Shown piece after piece: positions 25,378-33,964 of a stretch of DNA of 34,090 bases. Source of the DNA: Magnetococcales bacterium (GTDB lineage Bacteria; Pseudomonadota; Magnetococcia; Magnetococcales; JADFYX01); the NCBI GenBank assembly GCA_015231305.1, contig JADGBW010000026.1:1-34090 (forward strand). Direction: 5' to 3'. Every line of letters starts with the position of its first letter. Position 1 is the stretch's first letter. The notes beneath the pieces are model-generated. The model was given only the letters and a program-made list of their open reading frames with translations. It was not told where the DNA came from and searched no databases. The translations under genes were made by a program, and so were the position numbers.

Positions 25378-28300
25378 TCACCCGTTTGTTCCTTGTAATA
25401 TTTTCTCAACTTCAGATCTAACAAGACGACATTCTTCCTTTAGGTCAGACTCTAGCTTTCCATTTTTTGGTAATAGACCAGATTTGCTGGCTAACTCTAT
25501 TTCACGGCAAATAGAGGTGAGGCGGTCCATGCCAAGTGTCGCAGAAGAACCTTTTAGTTTATGAGATGCATTTTTCACCCCTTCTGTGTCACCTTGCTCT
25601 ATAGCTTCTATTATAGCATTAAGTCGCGTGGGTAGTTTTTCATGGAATTTTTTCAGAGTACGATTAATATCTCCCCCAATTTCTTTATTCAGGATATCTA
25701 ATGTTTCCATGTTGATTGTACAGGCTGGTTTTAATGGGTCACTTGCAGACTCAACAGTTTTGGGAGATGCAACGACTGAATCGTTGATATTTTTTTCTTT
25801 TTCAATAGTTGTTTTAGCGAAATGATCCACAACATTCAGCAGGTTTGCCATTCGTATCGGTTTAGAAAGACACAAATCACAGCCGGCACTTATGGTTTTG
25901 TCCATATCCTCCTTCATAGCATTGGCGGTTAGAGCCACAATTGGTGTTGGTTGACGGCCATGATGTTTTTCAAAAGATCTAATTTGTCTAGTGGCCTCAA
26001 ATCCATCCATAACAGGCATCATCATATCCATCAAGATTAGATCGAAATTGCTTGACTGGAATGCTTCCACAGCTTTTTTACCATTTTTCGCATTTGTTAG
26101 ACTATGCGAGGTCTTTTTTAAGAAAGCTTCAACCACTATTTGATTATCTTCAGCATCATCAACAAGGAGAATTTGTAGTGGTTTCTGTTTTGTGACATCT
26201 TTTACGACTGAACTATGGTGTTGTTTGTTCCAAGACTTTTGAGTCGATACAGTATCAGAAATACCAACTGCTGATTGGGGCAATTGTACATAAAAGCTAA
26301 ACTTACTACCTTTTCCAAGTTTACTTTCTACTTTAATTATACCCCCCATTTTTTCCACCAGAAGTTGACAAATAGACAAACCCAATCCAGAACCACCAAA
26401 CCGGCGATTAATGGAATCCTCAGCCTGGGTGAATGGCTGAAATATAGTGTCCAATTTTTCGGCTGGAATACCAATACCAGTGTCAGTAACAACAAACTGG
26501 ATTTCATCTTTCTTGAGGGATTCAACCGTAAGAGTTATGTTACCACTCTTGGTAAATTTAATAGCATTTCCTAGTAAGTTCAGTAGTATTTGCCTTAGTC
26601 GTTGCTGATCTCCAATTACCAATTGAAAACAGTTTGGGTCAACTTGATAAGTAAATATTAGATTTTTTTCCTTGGCTTTCTGATGAAGTATATGAAATGT
26701 GCCTTTTATCATTTCACGAAGGTCAAATGAGACAATCTCCATTTGTAATTGACCAGCTTCAATTTTGGACAGATCAAGAATGTCATTTATAAGGGCCAAC
26801 AAACCTTCCCCAGCATGAGTTAATACACCTAGGTCATGACGTTGACTATTGTCTAAGTTACTTTGGGACAACACTTCTCCCATACCCAGAATAGCGTTCA
26901 TAGGTGTTCTAATATCGTGGCTCATAGCAGCTAGAAATTGGCTCTTTGCATTGTTGGCTTTCTCAGCCTCCTGCTTTGCGTTGTGAATTTGAACCTCCAT
27001 CTTTTTTCTTTCTGTATTGTCAACTATTACACCGTCAAGAAATTCTGGCTCTCCATCCTGATATTGCCCTATGCACCCACGCTCATAGACCCATCTGGTT
27101 TCTCCATTTGCATGAATTATCCGATATTCTAGTTCAAATGCCTTATGATTTTGTATGGCCTTATCTATTACAAAACCTACATGTTTTAAATCTTCTGGGT
27201 GTATGATGCTGGAATAGCAGCGTGTATTATTATCAATAAAATCTTCAGCAGGATATCCAGACAAATCTGATATAGCATTGCTGATAAAAAACATGGTCCA
27301 TTTACTATCAATGGCACACCGGTAGACAACACCAGGAACATTGTCTACCAAACTTCTGTAGTTTTTTTCACTTTTTTGTAATTTATCGTTGGTTTTCCTC
27401 AACATTTCCAACCACTCTCTGGTTAGAGTAATGTCTGATTGTGTACCAACCATACGTAGGGGTTTTCCTTCTGAGTCACGCTCTGTTACCTTCCCTTTGA
27501 CACGCATCCACAACCATGCCCCAGATCCACTTTTTAGACGATGTTCAGATTCAAAACTATCTATTTTACCATCCAGGCAGCTTTCTAGAGTTTGCAGTAC
27601 ATCAGCCTGCTCTTTTTTATGAATACGTTCTGTCCAACTGGTCTTATGCGGTTTAACCTCGTTAGAGGAGAGCTCCATCATTTGAAACCATCGATGGCTG
27701 AAAAAACAGGAACCGGTTTCTATATTCCAGTCCCATATACCATCGTTGCTTGCCTCCAAAGCCATTTTTAATCGTTGATCATTCATACGCCGAAGAGTGA
27801 TATCTTCTTTTATACCGATAAAATGAATTATTTCACCTGTATCACTCAAAACTGGGGATATGGAAACATTCTCCCAATAGTTGGTTCCATCTTTCTTTTT
27901 ATTCATGAATTCACCATGCCACTCTTTACCAGCAAGAAGAGTCTCCCACAGCAGTTTATATTCTTCCTGGCTAGTGTGACCGGTTTTAAGAATGCGTGGA
28001 TTTTGCCCTATTGCTTCAACTGGTAAGTAGCCGGTAACTTTCGTGAATTTTGGGTTGACATATTCAATAGCACCATCTTTATTAGTTATGACTATAGAAG
28101 ATGGACTGTGTTCGATAGCCTGTTCAAGAGTTCGACGATGTCCCTCTGCTTTAACACGGTCAGAAATATCCCTCACTGATGCCCAGATGCTCTCCTGCCC
28201 ATCAACAACCATAAAGTTGGTGGCTATCTCTACAGGAAATATTTTGCCAGATTTACATTTATGGGTGCTTCGAAACTGCTGGGTTCCAGAACATTTTTGT

Positions 28301-28956
28301 TCTTCCCAAAATGAAGGCCAACGTTCTACAGGAAAATCAGGATCAAACTCAGGCACTGACATATTGAGCAACTCATCAAGGGTATAGCCTAAACTTTTGC
28401 ATGCCATCTCATTTGCATATAGTACGCAAGCCTTATGGTCTAAACGAAACACTGCATCACCAGCATTATCAACAGCGAACTGGGTGATTAAGAGATTATG
28501 TTGACTTTTGGTAAGCTTGGCATTGCTATCTTTTAATTCTGCTATGGTATTTTTTAATAAACGTTTAGCTTCATATAGTTGCAGAAATACGGATATCTTG
28601 GAAAATAGTATTTGATCATTAATGGGTTTTTCAATGTAATCTGCCGCACCAACCTCGTATCCCTTGATCCTATGTAGGTCATCTTTAAATGCTGCGGTTA
28701 AGAATATAATGGGTATCTCTCTTGTTTCCTCAACAGCTCTGACCATCCTGGCAACTTCAAAACCATCCATCACCGGCATATCCACATCCAAAAGCAATAA
28801 GGCAAACTCATGATCTACTAATAGAGATAGTGCATCATTTCCAGAAGTTGCTTCAATTACCTCGGCATGAATATCAGACAGCAATTTTCTTAATGCTGTT
28901 AGGTTTGCCTGTTTATCATCAACAATCAATATTTTTGGAAACATAGTTTTATCCAT
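25378..28956 (-). CDS. Soluble hybrid histidine kinase, REC-PAS4-HisKA-HATPase-REC-HPt
   Basis: Cytoplasmic phosphorelay kinase of 1192 residues. The ATG at 28956 is preferred to a TTG one codon earlier. N-terminal REC with Asp57 (LLLLDVDMPVMDG); four PAS domains (about 156-270, 277-392, 398-515, 533-652), the first two and the last with clear PAS/PAC features; HisKA with His680 (MSHDIRTPMNAILG); HATPase with NAIKFT, DTGIGIP and FGGSGLGLSI; second REC with Asp977 (LILMDMMMPVMDG); HPt with His1132 (NASHKLKGSSATLG). No TM segments. The upstream membrane kinase gene ends 12 nt before it. It carries the only HPt in the block and so may serve its neighbours. Confidence 0.94.
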   Translation of the reverse strand: MDKTMFPKILIVDDKQANLTALRKLLSDIHAEVIEATSGNDALSLLVDHEFALLLLDVDMPVMDGFEVARMVRAVEETREIPIIFLTAAFKDDLHRIKGYEVGAADYIEKPINDQILFSKISVFLQLYEAKRLLKNTIAELKDSNAKLTKSQHNLLITQFAVDNAGDAVFRLDHKACVLYANEMACKSLGYTLDELLNMSVPEFDPDFPVERWPSFWEEQKCSGTQQFRSTHKCKSGKIFPVEIATNFMVVDGQESIWASVRDISDRVKAEGHRRTLEQAIEHSPSSIVITNKDGAIEYVNPKFTKVTGYLPVEAIGQNPRILKTGHTSQEEYKLLWETLLAGKEWHGEFMNKKKDGTNYWENVSISPVLSDTGEIIHFIGIKEDITLRRMNDQRLKMALEASNDGIWDWNIETGSCFFSHRWFQMMELSSNEVKPHKTSWTERIHKKEQADVLQTLESCLDGKIDSFESEHRLKSGSGAWLWMRVKGKVTERDSEGKPLRMVGTQSDITLTREWLEMLRKTNDKLQKSEKNYRSLVDNVPGVVYRCAIDSKWTMFFISNAISDLSGYPAEDFIDNNTRCYSSIIHPEDLKHVGFVIDKAIQNHKAFELEYRIIHANGETRWVYERGCIGQYQDGEPEFLDGVIVDNTERKKMEVQIHNAKQEAEKANNAKSQFLAAMSHDIRTPMNAILGMGEVLSQSNLDNSQRHDLGVLTHAGEGLLALINDILDLSKIEAGQLQMEIVSFDLREMIKGTFHILHQKAKEKNLIFTYQVDPNCFQLVIGDQQRLRQILLNLLGNAIKFTKSGNITLTVESLKKDEIQFVVTDTGIGIPAEKLDTIFQPFTQAEDSINRRFGGSGLGLSICQLLVEKMGGIIKVESKLGKGSKFSFYVQLPQSAVGISDTVSTQKSWNKQHHSSVVKDVTKQKPLQILLVDDAEDNQIVVEAFLKKTSHSLTNAKNGKKAVEAFQSSNFDLILMDMMMPVMDGFEATRQIRSFEKHHGRQPTPIVALTANAMKEDMDKTISAGCDLCLSKPIRMANLLNVVDHFAKTTIEKEKNINDSVVASPKTVESASDPLKPACTINMETLDILNKEIGGDINRTLKKFHEKLPTRLNAIIEAIEQGDTEGVKNASHKLKGSSATLGMDRLTSICREIELASKSGLLPKNGKLESDLKEECRLVRSEVEKILQGTNG

Positions 28957-28968
28957 CAATCTGTCTCT

Positions 28969-31839
28969 CTATAATTTAACAGCAACCTTATGCTCATCAC
29001 GGTGAGTATTTAGCAATTCATGCATTTTTGTTATAAGAGACTCTAGATCAATCGGCTTGGTCAAAAAATCATCCATGCCATAGTCCAAACATTGTTTATG
29101 ATCTTCAGGTGTAGTCTTGCCTGTGAGTGCAATTATTGGAATGTGTTTAAATTTTTGATTTTCTCTGATGTTTTTGGTTGTTTCCAAACCATCCATATTT
29201 GGCATAATAACATCCATCAATATTATGGATATTCCCGGATGTTTTTCTAGTTGTGCCAGTGCTTTAACCCCATCTTGGGCCATAATGACCCTAGCAGAAT
29301 GATTTTGTAAGAACTGTGTTAAGGAGAAGGAGTTCCGCATATCATCATCTACTATTAATACTGTGGTTGGATGTTCATCAAACGGTAAATAGTTCAAACT
29401 ATTATTATTGGCATCACTTACCAATGGTTCATCACTTTTTTTTCCTGGCTCGTCTTTTTTATAATTAAATCTTTTTCTTACAGAGTTTGGTATTTTTTCC
29501 ACTTCTAACCAAACAGATAGTGTTTCTAATAATTTATTACCATCAACTGGTTTGGCAATATAATCACTAGCACCGGCTTGTAAACATTTTTCCCGATCTC
29601 CCTGCATTACTTTGGCTGTCAACGCAATAATAGGTAATTTGCTAAACTGAGGTTGTAGACGGATGGCTTGCATTGCTTCAAAGCCATTCATGACTGGCAT
29701 CATAATGTCCATTAGTACCACATCAATTTCACAGCCTTGTTTAGTTAACAGATTCAATGCCTCCAAACCGTTTCTTGCCACAATTACTTTGCCAACATGT
29801 GGTTTAAGAACCTGTTTCATGGCAAAAATATTCCGGTCATCATCATCTACTACCAAAACTGTTTTAGATTCATAGTAGAACTCTAGAGAACCTGCTTTCT
29901 CTGTTTCCATGGTCAGCACTTCTACATTCGGCTGTTTTACTTTTTGCTCTCCAGAAAATGTTAATGGCAGATATAAACTAAATGCTGACCCTTCACCTTC
30001 ACGGCTTTTTACTTGAATTTCAGCCCCCAGAAGCTCTGCAAACTTTTGGGAGATAGATAATCCCAACCCGGTACCACCATACTTACGGCTGGTAGTACCA
30101 TCTGCTTGTCTAAATGCTTCAAAAATCTGTGTTTGTTTATCCTGGTGAATACCAATCCCAGTATCCCGAACAGTTATAGATAAGGTATTTACACTTTGAA
30201 GGCCAGATCTAGAAAAAACCGTGTTTTCTGCTGGTTTATGGATAAGCACTCCTATTTTTCCTTGGGGTGTAAACTTCAAAGCATTGGAAAGAAAGTTGCG
30301 GATTATTTGCTCAACTTTAGCCCAGTCGGTATACAATGTTTCTGGTAAATTACTATCAATTTTTACAGTAAGCTCCAAGCCTTGGTTATCGGCTATTGGC
30401 TTAAACATCCTTTCAATACCAACTGCAAAATTTTCCAAATTCATCTGTGTTGGTATAAGATCCATTCGTCCAGCTTCAACCTTAGATAGATCCAAAATAT
30501 CGTTTATCAGGCGCAAAAGGTCAGACCCACTTTCATAAATAACAGCAGCAGACTCCACCTGATTCTCTGTGAGGTTTCCATCTTTGTTTTGGCTAAATAT
30601 TTTGGAAAGAATAAGCATGCTATTGAGAGGTGTCCTTAATTCATGGGACATATTGGCAAGGAATTCAGATTTATAGCGACTGGCGTTATCTAGCTCATCA
30701 GCCTTTTCTTTAAAGATCTGTGCCGCTTTAGCCATAGAGCCGATCTCGTCTACCCTACCGAGTCCTGGAATTTTAGCTTTTTTCCTGCCATGTGCTAAAT
30801 CTGTCAATGTCTGGGTCATTGCCTTTACAGGTTTAGAAATATTACGGGTAATCAACCAAGCCAATAGAATGCCAAACAGTGTTGCAAGTGTGGATACTAT
30901 CAAACCAACTTGTTGAGTAGAGTAAATGGTTTCAGTAGTTTTATGTTGTAGTTCATCCCGTAAACCAGTTGTTAGTGTCTTCAATTCACTGGCTAGATAG
31001 GCAAATTCCCAAGCTTCTCCTGCCATTACAACATATACAAGATTAAGATACCCTCTTGTTGTCTGCACTGCTTCCATGAAGTTCTGCTCATGAACAGGTA
31101 CCATCTCTATGATCCGAACGACCTGCTGGTATTCATCTAATAAATTTGCGTTTTTAAGTTCTTTGGCCAACTTTTTAAGGACATTTTGTAATTCGGCAAG
31201 GTTTTTCTGACTGCTGTGAATATGTTTTGAGAGTGGTTTATTGAAAAAATTCAGGGCATGTTTGTGGGCCATCAGTAGCTGTTCTTGTGCAATTCCAGCT
31301 AGTGAGGCGTTCTTTAAGTCATTGCGCTGCATAGATATGGAAACTAGGGAAGTTAAAGTTGCACTCATTTTGTTGAGTGACATTTCCAATTTATTATTTA
31401 CAAGATTATCTCGATGTCGGCGATCTTCAATTGCCACCTTGAAATGTTCAGAATAACTATTGAAGTACCAGACCATATGACGAAGAATATCCTGGCTTTT
31501 TTCATCTGTGATGGTGGTTTGGATCTTTTGAAGTTGGTCATGCAGTGTTTCAGTCAACCTATCAACCCTATTAACCACACCTTCATAACCCGTTTGCGTG
31601 TAGGCTAGAACACTTTGCTGAAGAGCAAAGACGTTGCGTTCAATCTCCATAATATTGGATGTATTGTGATTGATGTGTTTAAACCTATTGAATCCATTTG
31701 CGGTTTTATCAAAACCAATTGTTACTATGGTGGCTTGCATGACAAAAAGTGCGACTACAAGCCCAAAACCAATAAAGATGCGACCTCCCAAAGTTAGCGG
31801 AATGTTACCAAAACGTATAGTGGAGGCTAATATCTGCAT
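28969..31839 (-). CDS. Membrane hybrid histidine kinase with helical sensor and two RECs (TorS-like)
   Basis: 956 residues: TM1 about 20-42, an all-helical periplasmic sensor (about 43-310, compatible with a two-module helical bundle as in TorS/HBM sensors), TM2 about 311-331, HAMP, HisKA with His399 (FLANMSHELRTPLNS), HATPase (SNALKFTPQG, DTGIGIH, YGGTGLGLSI), REC1 with Asp711 (VVLMDIMMPVMNG) and REC2 with Asp876 (IILMDVIMPNMDG). It has no HPt of its own. It directly follows a periplasmic binding protein gene (46-nt gap), as torS pairs with TorT, so the binding protein probably presents a ligand to this sensor. AAGGAT precedes the ATG by 8 nt. Confidence 0.94.
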   Translation of the reverse strand: MQILASTIRFGNIPLTLGGRIFIGFGLVVALFVMQATIVTIGFDKTANGFNRFKHINHNTSNIMEIERNVFALQQSVLAYTQTGYEGVVNRVDRLTETLHDQLQKIQTTITDEKSQDILRHMVWYFNSYSEHFKVAIEDRRHRDNLVNNKLEMSLNKMSATLTSLVSISMQRNDLKNASLAGIAQEQLLMAHKHALNFFNKPLSKHIHSSQKNLAELQNVLKKLAKELKNANLLDEYQQVVRIIEMVPVHEQNFMEAVQTTRGYLNLVYVVMAGEAWEFAYLASELKTLTTGLRDELQHKTTETIYSTQQVGLIVSTLATLFGILLAWLITRNISKPVKAMTQTLTDLAHGRKKAKIPGLGRVDEIGSMAKAAQIFKEKADELDNASRYKSEFLANMSHELRTPLNSMLILSKIFSQNKDGNLTENQVESAAVIYESGSDLLRLINDILDLSKVEAGRMDLIPTQMNLENFAVGIERMFKPIADNQGLELTVKIDSNLPETLYTDWAKVEQIIRNFLSNALKFTPQGKIGVLIHKPAENTVFSRSGLQSVNTLSITVRDTGIGIHQDKQTQIFEAFRQADGTTSRKYGGTGLGLSISQKFAELLGAEIQVKSREGEGSAFSLYLPLTFSGEQKVKQPNVEVLTMETEKAGSLEFYYESKTVLVVDDDDRNIFAMKQVLKPHVGKVIVARNGLEALNLLTKQGCEIDVVLMDIMMPVMNGFEAMQAIRLQPQFSKLPIIALTAKVMQGDREKCLQAGASDYIAKPVDGNKLLETLSVWLEVEKIPNSVRKRFNYKKDEPGKKSDEPLVSDANNNSLNYLPFDEHPTTVLIVDDDMRNSFSLTQFLQNHSARVIMAQDGVKALAQLEKHPGISIILMDVIMPNMDGLETTKNIRENQKFKHIPIIALTGKTTPEDHKQCLDYGMDDFLTKPIDLESLITKMHELLNTHRDEHKVAVKL

Positions 31840-31885
31840 TTCATCTTTATCCTTTTCAATAGGACGTTCAAATTAGCAAACCTTT

Positions 31886-33163
31886 TTAAGCTAGTAGAAA
31901 CTCATACCAGCGGGGGAGGGTATATTCATAATTGTCCATAACAGTATTCCACACAGCTACATTGCTGAATCGTTTCCAATAAGATCCACCATTTCGGACC
32001 GCCCCCTTGTTGATGGATTTTTTGCCGTCAGGCCCTTTCAGATCTTCAGATGCTATTTTTCCATCGTACCAGTAGTCCCATTCTGCCTTTGATAGAAAAG
32101 GTTTTGAGCGTTCAGGTATTGAAATGTAATACCCTTGTCGAGCTACAAAGGCTCCAGGCCAACCAGATAACCACCAGTTCATAAACTCATAGGCAGCATC
32201 TTTAACTCGCCCATGTGTATGAGAAGATAGGCACATAACACCATGCCAGGCCCGATAACCCTCCTTAGGTGCGGCATATACAGCTGGAATACCTCGTTGA
32301 TTAAGGTCTGCAATAGCCGGTGAAAACATGCTGGCTACTGCTGCTCGACCAGACTCGATAAATCTTGCCGATTCAGGAACTGAATTCCAAAAACCTACAA
32401 ATTGGCCTTTCTGTTTTTTATCTATAAGGATTTTAAAAAGCTGATCTATTTCCGCCTCGGTCATATTACCCATATTCTCAAACTTCATCAGCCCACTAGC
32501 CTCAGCTGCTAATGCAGCATCAAAAATACCAATGGTCGGAGCATTCACAAGTGCAACCTTGCCGTGATATCGCTCGTCTAATAACCATCCCCAGCTCTCA
32601 GTATCATAAGCTTTCCCACGGGGTATAACTCGGGTGTCATATCCAAACGAATCGGTATTATGTACGTAGGGTAAAAAGCTGACTTCACCTGAAAAACGAC
32701 TTCCGAGGGTTCTATCACCTTGTACATTAAGCAGTTTGAACGGAGCGTCACCCAAGCCAATTTTTGCTTCCGGCGTTAATTTTCCTGTTTTTGCCAGATC
32801 ATTAATTTCATTCCATAGTTTAATGCGCTTTGTTTTAATCGGTTGGATGGCGTTGGATCGCCAGAGTATATTTATGCTATCGGACCACTGTTCATAAATA
32901 TCGAAAGATTGAGGACGGGTAGAGGCTTTTTGCAGGATTCTGGCACTACCACCTGGCTCATACTCGATATTGAACCCAAGTTCCTTTTCAGCTTGTTTTC
33001 GTATAGCCTCTCTGAGGGTCACATGAGTGCCCAGAACCCGCAGGGTTACCTTCTCTTTGGTGTGGACGTAAGGAGCGTGTAACATGGTTGCTGTTCCAAG
33101 ACCATACGTACCTGCTTTCTTTAAAAAATTTCGTCTATTTATAGTTTTGGTTAGTATGGTCAT
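31886..33163 (-). CDS. Tat-exported extracellular solute-binding protein (PotD-like)
   Basis: 425 residues. A twin-arginine signal (NRRNFLKKAG, 9-18) is followed by a weakly hydrophobic stretch, with cleavage probable near LHA (28-30). The mature protein has the family 1 / spermidine-putrescine-type binding fold, with VTLRVLGTHV at the start and FDIYEQWSDS, LPYVHNTDSFGYD, GFWNSVPES and AAYEFMNWWLSGWPG along it. The ligand cannot be told. No ABC permease or ATPase gene is adjacent; instead it lies between a regulator and a membrane sensor kinase. This suggests a periplasmic sensor accessory rather than a transporter part. AAGGAG lies 9 nt before the ATG. Confidence 0.9.
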   Translation of the reverse strand: MTILTKTINRRNFLKKAGTYGLGTATMLHAPYVHTKEKVTLRVLGTHVTLREAIRKQAEKELGFNIEYEPGGSARILQKASTRPQSFDIYEQWSDSINILWRSNAIQPIKTKRIKLWNEINDLAKTGKLTPEAKIGLGDAPFKLLNVQGDRTLGSRFSGEVSFLPYVHNTDSFGYDTRVIPRGKAYDTESWGWLLDERYHGKVALVNAPTIGIFDAALAAEASGLMKFENMGNMTEAEIDQLFKILIDKKQKGQFVGFWNSVPESARFIESGRAAVASMFSPAIADLNQRGIPAVYAAPKEGYRAWHGVMCLSSHTHGRVKDAAYEFMNWWLSGWPGAFVARQGYYISIPERSKPFLSKAEWDYWYDGKIASEDLKGPDGKKSINKGAVRNGGSYWKRFSNVAVWNTVMDNYEYTLPRWYEFLLA

Positions 33164-33176
33164 TTTTTTAAGCTCC

Positions 33177-33764
33177 TTAGTATCTTTTTGTAAGCAGTTG
33201 CTTTAATTGATCCATGGGAGCTGGTTTCAAAAAAACATGTACGTCATCCGGCAGTCCTCCACGTTTATCAATTTCATTTGATTCAAGAGCTGTAATTGCT
33301 AAAATTTTAATGTCACTAAATTCTGGATTAGACTTAAGTTTACGGATCATATGAAAGCCATCCATCCCAGGCATTTTAAGATCCGTTATAATGATGTCTG
33401 GTTTTTTTCTGCCCATCTTTAACAAACCGTCAACCCCATCTTTAGCCGTTCTAAGGTAGACAGGAAGCTCCCATGATTCTATAGCACTAATATAAAATTC
33501 AAGAAGCACAGAATCATCTTCAACAACCAATATATTTAGCCGATTTTGATTCTCAGAATCTTCAGCCTCTTTTTTTCGTTTAAGCAAGAGATCATCAACA
33601 GATTTTTTTGATATACGATTATGCCCACCAGCAGTTTTCCATGCTTTAAGAATACCACTATCAACCCAGCGGGTAATTGTTCTCTCATCAACACCAAGTA
33701 AGCGAGAAGCGTTTTTCCTACCTATTACTTCTTCGTTCGCATTTTTAGTAAAAGCTGTGTTCAT
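33177..33764 (-). CDS. Transcription regulator with N-terminal MerR/BldC-like HTH and C-terminal receiver
   Basis: 195 residues. An HTH_17/excisionase-type helix-turn-helix and wing (about 13-64: IGRKNASRLLGVDERTITRW, then GGHNRIS) precedes a charged linker (62-75) and a complete REC domain (76-195) with Asp83/Asp84, phospho-acceptor Asp128 (IIITDLKMPGMDG), Thr158 and Lys180 (FLKPAP). The order DNA-binding then REC is the reverse of most response regulators. It is the first gene of the block, 13 nt before the binding protein gene. BldC-type proteins bind direct repeats head-to-tail, and a tandem 9-bp repeat lies upstream, so autoregulation is likely. AGGG precedes the ATG. Confidence 0.88.
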   Translation of the reverse strand: MNTAFTKNANEEVIGRKNASRLLGVDERTITRWVDSGILKAWKTAGGHNRISKKSVDDLLLKRKKEAEDSENQNRLNILVVEDDSVLLEFYISAIESWELPVYLRTAKDGVDGLLKMGRKKPDIIITDLKMPGMDGFHMIRKLKSNPEFSDIKILAITALESNEIDKRGGLPDDVHVFLKPAPMDQLKQLLTKRY

Positions 33765-33813
33765 TTTTTTCCCTGGTTAAAGTTTGATCGCAATACCAAT
33801 TTAGGAGATATAT

Positions 33814-33849
33814 GACAATAAGGACAAACGAGACAAACAGGACATGTCT
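33814..33849. promoter_or_regulatory. Four tandem 9-bp direct repeats, probable operator of the HTH-REC regulator
   Basis: Four consecutive 9-mers start at 33814, 33823, 33832 and 33841. Copies 2 and 3 begin GACAAAC, copy 1 begins GACAATA and copy 4 begins GACATGT. On the sense (minus) strand each unit ends in TTGTC or TGTC. The array begins at about +1 of the predicted transcription start and extends through the first 30 or so bases of the leader. The exact 9-bp period is seen directly; binding by the HTH-REC protein is inference. A further single GACAAATAA occurs at 25310-25318, upstream of the GGDEF gene in the same relative orientation. Confidence 0.7.
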
Positions 33850-33852
33850 GGC

Positions 33853-33881
33853 ATTTTATTAACTTTATATTTATGTGTCAA
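33853..33881 (-). promoter_or_regulatory. Sigma70-type promoter of the minus-strand signalling block
   Basis: On the minus strand TTGACA (33881-33876) is followed after exactly 17 nt by TAAAAT (33858-33853), a perfect -35 and a 5/6 -10. The expected transcription start is near 33846, giving a leader of about 82 nt to the HTH-REC start codon. The direct-repeat array begins at or just before this point. Confidence 0.65.
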
Positions 33882-33964
33882 TATATAATTTTGATGAATG
33901 GTGTCGGAAAAATAAAATTACTATAAGGTATTAATTTTTTTACTTAACTCACGCTTACCCTAAA

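Noticed and set aside
27775-28387. Several plus-strand frames of 77-114 codons opposite the soluble hybrid kinase.
   Set aside because: They are antisense shadows of a well-supported PAS/kinase coding region with no motifs of their own.
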